DNA of 64,000 nucleotides. Source: Mycobacterium sp. 050128 (lineage in GTDB: Bacteria; Actinomycetota; Actinomycetes; Mycobacteriales; Mycobacteriaceae). This document shows positions 34,001-41,630 of the stretch, piece after piece; within the stretch, counting starts at the first letter, position 1; each line of letters opens with the position of its first letter. The notes beneath the pieces were generated by a model. The model did not search any database, was not told the origin of the DNA, and saw only the letters and a program-made list of their open reading frames with translations. The translations under genes were made by a program, and so were the position numbers. The stretch spans positions 69,627 through 133,626 of the forward strand of contig NZ_JAZGLW010000008.1 of assembly GCF_036409155.1 (NCBI RefSeq), in the 5' to 3' direction.

Positions 34001-36893
34001 CGATGCGCCCGCGAGTTAGTGCCACGTAGAGCAATTGGCGGGTGAGATGTCCCGCGCCGACGATGTGGCAAGCGTGTCCGGCGGTGAGTCCTTGTGCAGA
34101 GTCAATGGTGGCTGCATAGCCCAAGGTGACGTGTTTTTTGACGTAATGGGCGGGCAGGTGCACTGTTCGGCCATTGCCTAGATGGCGGGCGGTAATGCTG
34201 CCGTTTTTGTGGGTTTCCAGGATTTGGAAGCGGTAGCCGTTGCGGACGTAATCGGTGCGGCTCATGCGTAGCCAGCGGGCGTTGCGGCGGGTGCGGATCA
34301 AATCGCCGGGCGAGGCGGCGAGCCGGTCTGAGAGGGTGATTTCGTGGCCGCGCAGGGTTGCGGGGACGGCAGACGCGAGGCGATCGAGTCGGGCCCGGGC
34401 GTTGAGGGTGTCGACGATGTCGTTGGTGGGGGCGAGCAGAATCGAGTCTCGGCCTGCGTCGAGGTCGGCGGCCCACGCGGTGTAGGCCATGTCGGCGGCG
34501 GTGTGGTCGGCGCCGACGTGTACACGGTGGTGGTCGATGTAGAACCCGAGTCCGGAGGGGTCGCCTTTGCGGATCGCGAGGGTGGCGGCGCTTTCGGCGG
34601 TGGAGGCAAAGCGGACCAGCTGAGAGAGCGTCAGGGCGCCGGTTTCGTGGGCGATGTCGCGCAGCACGCCGCCGGCGGAGATGGACGCGAGTTGGCTGTC
34701 ATCACCGACAAGGCGGATGCTGGCGCCACGGGCTAAGGCATGGGTGATCACCGCGTCGAGTTCGAGTGTTCCGGCTTTGCCGGCCTCGTCAATGATGATG
34801 AGAGTGTCGCGTCCGATTTTGTTGAACCACGGTGGTGGGGCCGAGCGACTTGTCGCCCTGGCCGTGTCGGTTGACCACACGTATTTGGCGATGGTGTCGG
34901 TTGGTGCGGAGAGATCCTCGCCGAGTTCGATGGCAGCTGCCGCCGTTGGGGCCAACCCGATGATGGTCCCTCCCGAGGAGCGCCAGGCATGTGAGAGTGT
35001 GGCCATCGCGGTGGTCTTTCCGGTACCAGCCGGGGCAAGCGCCAAAGCCAGCCGGCGACCACTTCTGGCCATCTCTGCGACCAGCGCGACCTGGCCTTCG
35101 TTGAGTTGTTTGCCGCGTGCGGCCGACTCAGCCAGTGCCAGCTCGATGTCGATGTCTTCAACGGTGCGCCCGCTGAGCTGGCGGGCGGCTGCAAGGACGC
35201 GTCGCTCAGCGGCCAGCAGGTCCTCGCAGGTGTAAGTCGTGCTGCCGTGGCGGGTGTAGACGCTGGTTCCATCGCGGCGGCGCAGCTGCGCAGGCTCTCC
35301 CATTTCGCCGTCATCGACGTCGATGTGTTGGACCGACAGCGGCGCGACCAGCGCGGCGTCAGTGATCTTGGCGGCCAGGGAGCTGTCGGCAGCATGTCCG
35401 GTGCACCGGACCAGTCGCTGCGCCTCGGCTAAGACGTGGTGGCGTTGCCAGGTCGCCCGCGACTGGGCCACGGTAGCGATGACTTTCGCTGCGTGCGCGG
35501 CGATCCACTGGTCATCGACAGCTTCGAGCTGCGGGCTCGAGGCGGACAAGACCGTGCCCAGCATCGCGGTCAATTCCCGCACACCGCCCAAGATCTCGAT
35601 CGCCTGGCCGCGCCACGTCTGGCGCTGTTCAGCTAATGAGCGCGGCTCGTGTTTGGCTTCGCGGGTTTCCAGAGTCGCTTGTTGGGCAAGGGCGATGGTT
35701 TCCACGTGAGTCGGTTCGCGCCCGTGGCTGGCGTGGAATTGCTTGGCCAGCTCAGCGGTGCGAGCTTCAATCGCCAGCCGCCGCGAGGACCACGCGGCCA
35801 TCAGCTCGGCAGACATCCCGACGATTTCACGCACCGGCCGCTTGCTGCGTCCCTCGGCAACAACGTCAGCGAACTGCAGTTGGAGTCGCTGTCCGAGGTG
35901 GGCCTCCAGGCGCGTGTTGTACAGCTCGGAAGCCGCAACGGTGAACTGGTGCACAGGCTGCCCGTCAAGGGCCAGCCAGCGCAGCACGCCGTCAGCGCCG
36001 ACGGTGGCGACCTTGTTGGAGATGGCCACATGAGTGTGAAGGTCTGGATCACCCGCGCGCGAGTCACGATGGGTGAACGCGGCTCCGATCAGCCCGGTGG
36101 TGTCGACCTGCGCGACGCCGTCAGCACCCGAGCGGGTGAACGCGGCGTGCGTTTCTAACCACGCCAGCGCATCGGCCACCGCCGCGTCATGGCATTCCTC
36201 GATGACTCTCGCGACGTCGAGCGGCGCGATCGCCCATAAGCTCGATACCGACTTCACGGGCGAAAATGTCAAGTCGTAGCCGGCGACTGCGGTGGTGCGG
36301 GCGCGGGTTTCTCGCGCGATGAAACCACTGAGTTCACGATCGTCGGAGGGCGCGCGGCCGTACTGTTCGGCGAACATTCTGCGCGCGACAACGGTGCGGA
36401 TCGCAGCGCGTGTGGGCGCGTCGATGGGCGCGTTCCAGTGCAGTCCGGCTTCTTCGTTGTGGTCGCGGTAAGCCACGGCGAGGGCGCGTGTAAACGTGGT
36501 TTCGCCGTCGCGGATGTAGAACTTGCGGCCCAGTTTGGCGGCGTCGATCGCCGCGGTGCCGCGCGCTCCGCGTGCGGTTTCATTGGCTGTGATGGCGTCG
36601 GCGTTCGGGTGCAAACCCTCGCCGAACAACGCCTTCATTTGGGCCTCGGTGACCTGGGAACCTTCCGGAACGGCCCACAGCTCGGCCACATCACGTGCTG
36701 GTGCTCGGCGGGCACCGGCTGATTTCAGCGACGCCAGCCCTGAACCGATCCAGCGGCCCGGGGATTCGCCTTTCGATGAGTAGTAGTCGATCAGCGGCGC
36801 CCGCCCGCGGGCAGTGGAATCGACAGCCGCGACCTGCCGGATCAGGTATTGATACCCGTCTCCGGCCGTGAGCTTGTGCGTCGTCATCGTCAC
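31038..36893 (-). CDS. MobF-type conjugative relaxase-helicase (TraI/TrwC-like)
   Basis: A 1951-aa relaxase that nicks oriT and unwinds the transferred strand. The N-terminal TrwC relaxase domain has 'GYDLTFSPVKSVSSLW' and the three-histidine metal site: His275 (HRD) and His286/His288 (DLHTHVAISNK). A RecD/SF1 helicase domain follows with Walker A APAGTGKTT near residue 625 and IIIDEAGKAGTLELD. After about 1000 aa comes a long Pro/Glu-rich, coiled-coil extension and a third, degenerate ATPase-like region (about 1725-1880, 'SLLIVDDAASADPA'). GTG 36893 with AAAGGACGG upstream; ATG 36887 also possible. The catalytic tyrosine was not assigned. Confidence 0.93.
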   Translation of the reverse strand: MTMTTHKLTAGDGYQYLIRQVAAVDSTARGRAPLIDYYSSKGESPGRWIGSGLASLKSAGARRAPARDVAELWAVPEGSQVTEAQMKALFGEGLHPNADAITANETARGARGTAAIDAAKLGRKFYIRDGETTFTRALAVAYRDHNEEAGLHWNAPIDAPTRAAIRTVVARRMFAEQYGRAPSDDRELSGFIARETRARTTAVAGYDLTFSPVKSVSSLWAIAPLDVARVIEECHDAAVADALAWLETHAAFTRSGADGVAQVDTTGLIGAAFTHRDSRAGDPDLHTHVAISNKVATVGADGVLRWLALDGQPVHQFTVAASELYNTRLEAHLGQRLQLQFADVVAEGRSKRPVREIVGMSAELMAAWSSRRLAIEARTAELAKQFHASHGREPTHVETIALAQQATLETREAKHEPRSLAEQRQTWRGQAIEILGGVRELTAMLGTVLSASSPQLEAVDDQWIAAHAAKVIATVAQSRATWQRHHVLAEAQRLVRCTGHAADSSLAAKITDAALVAPLSVQHIDVDDGEMGEPAQLRRRDGTSVYTRHGSTTYTCEDLLAAERRVLAAARQLSGRTVEDIDIELALAESAARGKQLNEGQVALVAEMARSGRRLALALAPAGTGKTTAMATLSHAWRSSGGTIIGLAPTAAAAIELGEDLSAPTDTIAKYVWSTDTARATSRSAPPPWFNKIGRDTLIIIDEAGKAGTLELDAVITHALARGASIRLVGDDSQLASISAGGVLRDIAHETGALTLSQLVRFASTAESAATLAIRKGDPSGLGFYIDHHRVHVGADHTAADMAYTAWAADLDAGRDSILLAPTNDIVDTLNARARLDRLASAVPATLRGHEITLSDRLAASPGDLIRTRRNARWLRMSRTDYVRNGYRFQILETHKNGSITARHLGNGRTVHLPAHYVKKHVTLGYAATIDSAQGLTAGHACHIVGAGHLTRQLLYVALTRGRIENHIYLSTAESDPHRVLSPKATHPETAVDVLTKTLARDGAQISATSAAREAHDPFLRLGAAAAMYYDALGEAAQHRASPALLAQLHITADHLYPGLTRAEAWPVLCKHLALVAADGRDPATTLTEAATAGELFSAHDPAAVIDWRIDPTGGHSTGIGPLRWLPATPTSLAEDPDWGNCLRGRAQRVAELADQIRQSVTQDWTPATAPAWAKPVLAANPQLTAEIAVFRAAHHVAAEDTSLLGPPQYAARARAVQKLLENHAQAVVRTQNPHTRRYEQLIDSIDPRIRADGHWPQLAAHLAEAAASRPDLPALVRAAATERPLPDELPAAALWWRLAGELTSTATLDTPHTGLRPTWIADLHNVFGSAAAESVIADPAWPGLVSAVNAADPTRWTPADLLHVAAEHLADVDPDHTIPAYQYARAITYTVDLIGGHHDHIEHPLPEQPPLHPEEEEQLPPDPHSPRIDMPATELSTEPWHPELVEPDPINTAPDSAEELGGLDFEDLPRQRGDAPALPAALLDLTVLRTEYQQALADHDALHARAKIGDGPAMRQATPRIRELRQRADADRPYLIALHDVTAQWADAEAEYEAAEADVDWARDQLAKLQSQPDVDPLDLAWAKFDVRLRLMALPDTTPAERYQAALREALAARAQAAGGAERVISGADVDNLLAAVRSEDDRAVLAARRRCTQLRRDLDRAELAAAAAFAAAETRSAEHITAQLDHLATELRVLQAASRFQPHRSLNIAPSAVTDLSPTAAAAITNTARLPFAVTVVHAQPGAERRAALHTLRSAAASADRRVLWCSPTRDQAEGAVADELADTAATITDAHAGITGKQHPELPPGSLLIVDDAASADPAVIADLAEHAAATQSGLILLDTTSPTWPPKPAQRLLQLLDTELPWTTAIGAPPDSAILGRLRAPDLDPALIQAQRLHPALLDEQLREHLNHAHQLRNTIRAAYQRHLEATWLRDRGHHPEHDARDIGIPD

Positions 36894-36984
36894 TGCAGTG
36901 CCGTCCTTTCAGGCGCACGTTAGAGACCGCAGCGACGATCTGTCCTACACAGACAGGGCAGTTCTTAAGAAACCCTCAGCCTTA

Positions 36985-37175
36985 ATGCAAGAGGTGTGTG
37001 GTGTCTGGGGTGGCTGAAACCGGTTGGTGTGGAGGGGCTTTTGGTGTGCGGGAAGAGGGTGGTGGTCGGATGATGTTGGGGGGCACTGGTTTTTGGAGAC
37101 GCAGGTGGTGGACAAATGTGGACATGGTGATGTTGGTGGTTTTGGTAGAGGGGGGCGGTGTGTTCGTCATATGGT
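36985..37175. other. Strongly G/T-skewed intergenic region, candidate oriT
   Basis: The gap between the divergent relaxase gene (start 36893) and the next gene has an extreme strand bias: the + strand is almost all G and T with few C for about 190 nt (for example gggtggtggtcggatgatg). A short hairpin CTGTC-ctacaca-GACAG lies near 36942-36958. MobF relaxases usually act on an oriT next to their gene, so this gap is the best candidate. The nic site itself cannot be identified by eye. Confidence 0.4.
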
Positions 37176-37181
37176 GCGGCG

Positions 37182-37646
37182 ATGGTGAATATCAACTCGA
37201 AATCGGCGGCACGCAAGCGGGTTCGTGAGGCGCAGCTTCGAGCGAACGAGGCGCGGGTAGAGCGGGAGCGTCAAAACGTCGACGACGCCGCATCGGTTCT
37301 CGTCGAACTTGGCCGACTGGCGGCCGTGGAGGAGTGGGAGGCAACCCGCATCCTCGAGGTGCGAGCCGAGGGGGAGCGGCGGCGCTACGAGCACCGCCAG
37401 GCCGCCGCTGCGGCAGTGGCTCGGATGCAGGGCCGCGGTGAAACGCTGGCGGCGATCGCCGCGTTGACCGGAGTCAAGACCAGCGACGTTCGCGCGGTGC
37501 TGAAGGCGGCGAGCGCGCGAACCGGGGCGGCGCCAGAAGCACTAGGCGCGGCCAACGGGGCGGCGCCAGAAGCACTAGGCGCGGCCAACGGGGCGGCGCC
37601 AGAAGCACTAGGCGCGGCCAACGGGGCGGCGCCAGAGCGGGGGTGA
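37182..37646 (+). CDS. Coiled-coil protein with C-terminal tandem repeats, possible relaxosome accessory
   Basis: A 154-aa protein from ATG 37182; GTG 37158 is an alternative. The first 70 residues are a highly charged helix ('REAQLRANEARVERERQNVD'), then a short HTH-like segment ('GETLAAIAALTGVKTSDVRA'), then a tail of three exact GAAPEALGAAN repeats and a partial fourth. It is divergent from the MobF relaxase across the candidate oriT. A DNA-binding relaxosome helper is a reasonable inference. Confidence 0.6.
   Translation: MVNINSKSAARKRVREAQLRANEARVERERQNVDDAASVLVELGRLAAVEEWEATRILEVRAEGERRRYEHRQAAAAAVARMQGRGETLAAIAALTGVKTSDVRAVLKAASARTGAAPEALGAANGAAPEALGAANGAAPEALGAANGAAPERG
37524..37637 (+). 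repeat. 33-bp tandem repeat, three exact copies plus partial
   Basis: Three identical 33-bp units at 37524-37556, 37557-37589 and 37590-37622 start GGGGCGGCGCCAGAAGCACT. About 14 bases of a fourth unit follow at 37623. The repeat is in frame with the surrounding gene, each unit adding 11 residues. Perfect identity suggests recent expansion. There are no spacers, so it is not a CRISPR. Confidence 0.95.
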
Positions 37647-37705
37647 TATGCGAATGACGCTGCGGCACAGAAGGACATGTCGGTCGCTTGGCTTAACGTA
37701 GTCGC

Positions 37706-38218
37706 GTGCGTGTTGAGCCAGGAGTACCGCTGCGGGTCGATCCGGTGGTGCACGCTGACGAATGCCGTCGCTTCGACTCATACGTCGTGCGAGGCCCTGA
37801 CGCGAGCGACTGTGATTTTTTCACGGGCGCGATTGGTGCGGACGGCTACGGGCGGTTCTTCATCTACCGCGAGGGACGGGGGATTTGTGTGCGGCCGCAC
37901 CGGTATGCGTTGGCGCGTCGGCTTGGGGTGGTGCTTCAGCCACACGAGTTGGGTTTGCACGAGTGCGATAGTCCGCTGTGCGTGAAAGTCTGTGTCCCCG
38001 AGGCGTCGTGCCAGCATGTGGTGGTGGGTACTCAGGCCGAGAATATGCGGCGTATGGCCCGGATGCGGCGTGGAGGTGGCCGGAGGGCGATTCCCAGTGA
38101 TGGGTTATGGGCTCGGCGAGAGCGCTCGGTGGCATTGCGCACGGTGCTGCGGGAGCGAGGCTGGGATCGGGCGGCGGTGGAGGCGGCTCGGCTCGGTGGT
38201 ATGCCGACGTTGTGGTGA
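37706..38218 (+). CDS. HNH-endonuclease-like protein
   Basis: A 170-aa protein of the phage/plasmid HNH type. 'GYGRFFIYREGRGICVRPHR' leads into 'LHECDSPLCVKVC' and then 'HVVVGTQAENM', which matches the beta-beta-alpha metal finger with its His-Glu-Cys-Asp start and the 'H...GT-x-x-x-N-M' end. The C-terminal 60 aa is basic and helical, likely DNA binding. GTG 37706. It could be a homing-type or restriction nuclease. It lies in the same accessory block as a C5 methyltransferase about 2 kb away. Confidence 0.72.
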   Translation: MRVEPGVPLRVDPVVHADECRRFDSYVVRGPDASDCDFFTGAIGADGYGRFFIYREGRGICVRPHRYALARRLGVVLQPHELGLHECDSPLCVKVCVPEASCQHVVVGTQAENMRRMARMRRGGGRRAIPSDGLWARRERSVALRTVLRERGWDRAAVEAARLGGMPTLW

Positions 38219-38240
38219 GGGTGCGGGCACTGCTGGCGGT

Positions 38241-38828
38241 CTAGCCGGCCAGCGCTATCGGTCGTGCTGTTCGCGCATAGGAGGCGGGATTGCGATCCAG
38301 CCGGTAGACGGCAGTGTGCATGGCCCAGTAGACGGCGACGATGTAGGCGCCGGGGATGACGCTCGCCAGGTCGGGCCGACACGTCGGCCGGTTCGCGTCG
38401 TGTGCGACGGCGATGGCCAAGAGCGCGGTGTTGGCCTCGTCTACGGTGTGAAAGCGCAGTCCCGTTGGTCGTTCCCGTGTTCCATTCGCCCAGATCTTCA
38501 ATTCGCGGATTTCCAGGCAGGGTGCGCCATTCGGCGTGCTGATGGCTGACGAGCAGTTGTGGTGCCGGCCGATGTGGGCGTGGCCCAACGCTTGTGAACG
38601 AACTCCAGCCGTGAGCGTCGCGGCGCACAGGAGCTGCGGGTGCACCGGATAGGGTTTGTACTGCGGTCCCCACGCATCGATCCATTCAACGGTGACGTTC
38701 TGCACGTCGATCGCGACGATGAAGCCGTAAGTGGTCTTGCACGTGTAGGTGGCGCACGTGCGGCTCATTGCGACGGGATCGGCGGCGGTGACGAGTTGGC
38801 CGATGTGGAATCCGTTGGCGCTGTTCAT
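38241..38828 (-). CDS. Hypothetical protein, coupled to the upstream gene
   Basis: A 195-aa soluble protein of unknown family. ATG 38828 overlaps the stop of the upstream reverse-strand gene (ATGA), giving clear translational coupling. It is rich in Cys/His in its first half ('MSRTCATYTCKTTYGFIVAI') and has a beta-rich pattern around 'NVTVEWIDAWGPQYKPYPVH' that could be a small SH3- or KOW-like barrel. No catalytic motif recognised. Part of the reverse-strand accessory run 38241-39450. Confidence 0.55.
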   Translation of the reverse strand: MNSANGFHIGQLVTAADPVAMSRTCATYTCKTTYGFIVAIDVQNVTVEWIDAWGPQYKPYPVHPQLLCAATLTAGVRSQALGHAHIGRHHNCSSAISTPNGAPCLEIRELKIWANGTRERPTGLRFHTVDEANTALLAIAVAHDANRPTCRPDLASVIPGAYIVAVYWAMHTAVYRLDRNPASYARTARPIALAG

Positions 38829-39193
38829 TGTCGTTGCCTGACGAGTTGGTGATCGATGGCGCCGGTGATGCGGTCCCATGCTGTCAAGATCGCGGGGCGC
38901 TCGTCGTTGGATGCCAGGGCGAGCGATTCCTCGAGCGCTGCTTTTGCGGCCGAGAATTGCCGCTCGGTGATCGGGTCAGCCAGGCGTCGCTCGATGGTAG
39001 CGACCGCGATCGTCCGGCCATCGCACGGGTCGACGAGTTCGTAGCTGGCAAAGGGTTCGGTGAGTTGGATGGCGCGGCGCGTGCAATCCAACTGGCCGTG
39101 GTAGGAGTCCAGGGCGGCGGTGGCGTCGCGTCGATCCGGGTGCACGCTCAGTGACAGTGCGCCGCGCTGGTGCTCGATGGTGAGGTCGTACAT
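38825..39193 (-). CDS. Hypothetical small protein
   Basis: A 122-aa protein. ATG 39193 is chosen because GAGGA lies 6 nt upstream; a longer frame to 39412 is out of place, since it would overlap nrdH in another frame. Beta-rich N-terminus ('MYDLTIEHQRGALSLSVHPD') then helical C-terminus ('SAAKAALEESLALASN'). It follows nrdH closely on the same strand and overlaps the next gene. Family not recognised. Confidence 0.55.
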   Translation of the reverse strand: MYDLTIEHQRGALSLSVHPDRRDATAALDSYHGQLDCTRRAIQLTEPFASYELVDPCDGRTIAVATIERRLADPITERQFSAAKAALEESLALASNDERPAILTAWDRITGAIDHQLVRQRQ

Positions 39194-39210
39194 GGTTGGT
39201 CCTCGTGCTC

Positions 39211-39450
39211 TCACACGGCGGCGGCCAGGGAAGCCAGGCCCCGGAGACGGTCGGGCCGGAAGCCGCTCCAGTGTTCGGATCCGGCGACGATGACTGGCGC
39301 CTGCAGGTACCCCAGGCTCATCACGTAGTCGCGGGCCTCGGGGTTTTCGGTGATGTCCACGATGTCGTACTTCAGCCCGTTTTTGTCCAGCAATTTGCGA
39401 GTCGCGGTGCATTGAACACAGGCCGGTTTGGTGTAGAGAATGATATTCAT
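39211..39450 (-). CDS. nrdH: NrdH-like glutaredoxin/redoxin
   Basis: A 79-aa thioredoxin-fold protein with the redox motif CVQC at residues 11-14 ('YTKPACVQCTATRKLLDKNG') and the cis-proline segment 'QAPVIVAGSEHWSGFRPDRL', which is the NrdH signature (W-S-G-F-R-P-D). NrdH normally reduces class Ib ribonucleotide reductase. No nrdE/F is present here, so it may use the host enzyme or serve a phage-like nucleotide-supply role. Start ATG 39450 with AGGAGA upstream; it heads a short reverse-strand operon. Confidence 0.9.
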   Translation of the reverse strand: MNIILYTKPACVQCTATRKLLDKNGLKYDIVDITENPEARDYVMSLGYLQAPVIVAGSEHWSGFRPDRLRGLASLAAAV

Positions 39451-39658
39451 GGGGATCTCCTAAATGGTGCCGGAATGGCGGTGCCGTTAGTTACTATTGT
39501 AACGCTTAATGCGTTGCTAGACAACCGATATGGGACTTTCTATCGAATGGATTCTGTCTCATTTCTGTCGCATCTCTTCGACTTATCGCATTTATGTCAG
39601 TCGCCGATTTATCTGGATTTAGTCACCTCCTATTCGATGCGATCTTTTGACGCGGGCC
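39451..39658. promoter_or_regulatory. AT-rich promoter region upstream of nrdH
   Basis: About 200 nt without a gene and markedly richer in A/T than the surroundings (for example atcgaatggattctgtctca). It separates nrdH from the end of the methyltransferase gene, both on the reverse strand, and is the natural place for the nrdH promoter. No specific -10/-35 assigned. Confidence 0.4.
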
Positions 39659-39690
39659 TGGCATCAGCCGAACTTTGTGTGCTGATGCCA
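39659..39690 (-). terminator. 10-bp perfect hairpin after the methyltransferase gene
   Basis: TGGCATCAGC (39659-39668) and GCTGATGCCA (39681-39690) are perfectly complementary around a 12-nt loop. It lies 17 nt beyond the stop of the reverse-strand methyltransferase gene, the right place for a mycobacterial intrinsic terminator without a long U-tract. Confidence 0.55.
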
Positions 39691-39706
39691 AGCCCTGAAT
39701 TCCTCT

Positions 39707-41551
39707 TTACTGGGCGCCGGCGAGTAGGCGGACGACGAAGCCGCCAAGCCACTGGGCAACGTTGCTCGACACTGCGTTGCCGAATCCCATCGTCTGTTCG
39801 GAGCGGTTCCCGGTGACGCGGTAGTCGTCGGGGAAACGTTGGGCACGGGCGTGCTCACGCGGGTTGAGCATTCTGAAGCGGCAGTCGCCGATCTCGATCG
39901 AGGAGGCTTCGACTAGGGCCGCAGAGTCCCGCGTGGCAACAGCGTGCAGGGGCTCTTCGGTGGTCTTGGCCTTACCTTTGCGGTAGGGGATCACCAGGGA
40001 AAGGTTGGGACGCGCGACGACTGAGGCCATGGGATCGTTGACGCTCTTGGTCATGTGGGCGATCCCCTGATAATCCAGGCCGCCGTGGTGCTTCTGGATG
40101 AAGGCGCCGGGCGGGACGGTGAGCCCTTGGTGGCCCCCACCGGTTCCGCCGCCCGTGGCCACGGCGGCTAGCGGGTCACCGATCGGGCTCACGTCGGCGT
40201 GGTTGCGTAACACGGTGATCCATGGCTGCGGAGTGAACAGGCCATCGGTCTCGCGAGTCATGCGGGTCCGAACGGGGTCGGCGGCGGTCGTCGGGTCGGT
40301 ATTCCAAGAGCCTCCGGCGGGGACAACCATGGGCGGGGTCACCAGGGTGTGGGGGCGGCCGTTGGCGGTGATGGCTCCGACGGGATCGCTGATCGGTTTG
40401 ACGCGGCGGGAGTCTCCGTCGTGGTAGGCGCGCCGGTCGAGCAGGAACGGGGGGCAGGCCACGCCGTCGCCGATTTTGGTGGATCGGGTTGGCATCGGGG
40501 CGCCGGCGGCGGGGTAGGCCCGCCCTTCGCCGAGGCGGCCGTGGTTGGTGGGGATCACGGTGGGTTCGGCGAACTGGGCGATTCCGGCACGGATGCGGCG
40601 CATGGTCGCAGCGGCCAGTGGCTTGGTCCGGTCGCCAATGCGCTGGCCCAGGTCGCTCCAGTCAATGGCCACCGCAGCGGGCCGGACGAAGGGTTCCACG
40701 ACGCTGTGCCTGCACCTGGCGTTGGGGCACCGGTAGACGTATTGCTGGCGGTATTTTCCGATGCGGCGGCGGTCCAGGCGCTTCCAGGACTGCACGGAGT
40801 GGTTGATCTCATCGCATTCCGAGCACCAGGCCAGCGGGCGGGGCCGGATGTCGATCATCGGCAACGACACTTGTGTGAACACGATGTAAAGGCGGTCACG
40901 CCACTGGGGGGCATGGGGGTTGGTCTCGTCGCCGATATGTGCGGAGGACACGGAGATGAACTGATGGTTGTAGCCCATCTTGTCCATTGCGGCCAGCCAG
41001 ACGTCGAACAGCTCCCAGGATGCGGCCTCGACGACGTTCTCGATCAGGATGATCTTGTAACGGTGAACTTCAGTGGCGCGCACGACATCCCAGAACGTGG
41101 CTCGGGTCCGGTCTAGCGCCGCTGTGGGGACGTGGCCTTCGGGCTCAAGTAAAGACAGCTGCGGGCTGCGGCGACGGGTGCCGCCAGCGGGGGAGAGCTC
41201 GGTGCAGATCGGCGATGCCCACAGCACATCGGTGTGCGGCAGCCGTCGCATGTCGTAGTTGGACACGTCGGCGATCAGGTGATCAGCGTTCGGGAAGTTC
41301 AACGCGTGGGTCTCGATGGCTTTCGACCAGTGGTTGGCTCCCAAAACCAAGGTCATTCCAGCGTTTTCCAGGCCAATGCTAGAGCCACCGAATCCACAGA
41401 AAATGTCGGTGTAGGTGATCCCAGTGGCCAGGCCGCTGGGTTGCCAGTCGCTATGCGCCGCGGCCAAGGCTGCATCAATTTCACTGAGGTGCTCAGCCGA
41501 CAGCTCTGGTGCGTGCAGCTTCGCCGCTCGTGCAGTGGACGAGGTGGCCAT
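39707..41551 (-). CDS. C5-cytosine DNA methyltransferase (Dcm family)
   Basis: A 614-aa enzyme transferring methyl from SAM to C5 of cytosine. Motif I is DIFCGFGGSSIGLENAG (residues 49-65). The catalytic motif IV reads ASPICTELSPAGG with Cys116, SPIC replacing the usual PPCQ. Motif VI is ENV (171-173). Motif X is 'QTMGFGNAVSSNVAQWLG' near the C-terminus. The recognition region has a Cys-x2-Cys...Cys-x4-Cys zinc-ribbon-like insert ('WCSECDE' and 'YRCPNARC'). It is divergent from a PP-loop enzyme across an 18-bp dyad and near an XRE controller. Could be a solitary or restriction-linked methylase. Confidence 0.9.
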   Translation of the reverse strand: MATSSTARAAKLHAPELSAEHLSEIDAALAAAHSDWQPSGLATGITYTDIFCGFGGSSIGLENAGMTLVLGANHWSKAIETHALNFPNADHLIADVSNYDMRRLPHTDVLWASPICTELSPAGGTRRRSPQLSLLEPEGHVPTAALDRTRATFWDVVRATEVHRYKIILIENVVEAASWELFDVWLAAMDKMGYNHQFISVSSAHIGDETNPHAPQWRDRLYIVFTQVSLPMIDIRPRPLAWCSECDEINHSVQSWKRLDRRRIGKYRQQYVYRCPNARCRHSVVEPFVRPAAVAIDWSDLGQRIGDRTKPLAAATMRRIRAGIAQFAEPTVIPTNHGRLGEGRAYPAAGAPMPTRSTKIGDGVACPPFLLDRRAYHDGDSRRVKPISDPVGAITANGRPHTLVTPPMVVPAGGSWNTDPTTAADPVRTRMTRETDGLFTPQPWITVLRNHADVSPIGDPLAAVATGGGTGGGHQGLTVPPGAFIQKHHGGLDYQGIAHMTKSVNDPMASVVARPNLSLVIPYRKGKAKTTEEPLHAVATRDSAALVEASSIEIGDCRFRMLNPREHARAQRFPDDYRVTGNRSEQTMGFGNAVSSNVAQWLGGFVVRLLAGAQ

Positions 41552-41569
41552 GAGAACTCCTTATCTGGT

Positions 41570-41611
41570 GGTTGCCTATAGCCTACCATTTGCGGTAGCC
41601 TATAGGCAACC
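41570..41611. promoter_or_regulatory. 18-bp near-perfect dyad in the divergent methyltransferase/PP-loop promoter
   Basis: Arms at 41570-41587 (starting GGTTGCCTATAGCC) and 41594-41611 (ending CTATAGGCAACC) are complementary at 17 of 18 positions around a 6-nt loop. The core TAGCCTA recurs, and its complement TAGGCTA is found at 42946-42952, 26 nt before the XRE gene. A likely operator for the controller-like XRE protein. Confidence 0.75.
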
Positions 41612-41630
41612 GCTCGAACGGGGGAATACG

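Noticed and set aside
36965..37216. Reverse-strand open frame in the G/T-rich gap
   Set aside because: It is open only because of the base skew; the product is a low-complexity Thr/Pro/His run with no ribosome site.
37524..37637. Possible CRISPR-like array
   Set aside because: Units are directly adjacent with no spacers and lie in frame within a coding gene.
39196..39816. 206-aa forward frame over nrdH
   Set aside because: Antisense to NrdH with its clear CVQC motif.
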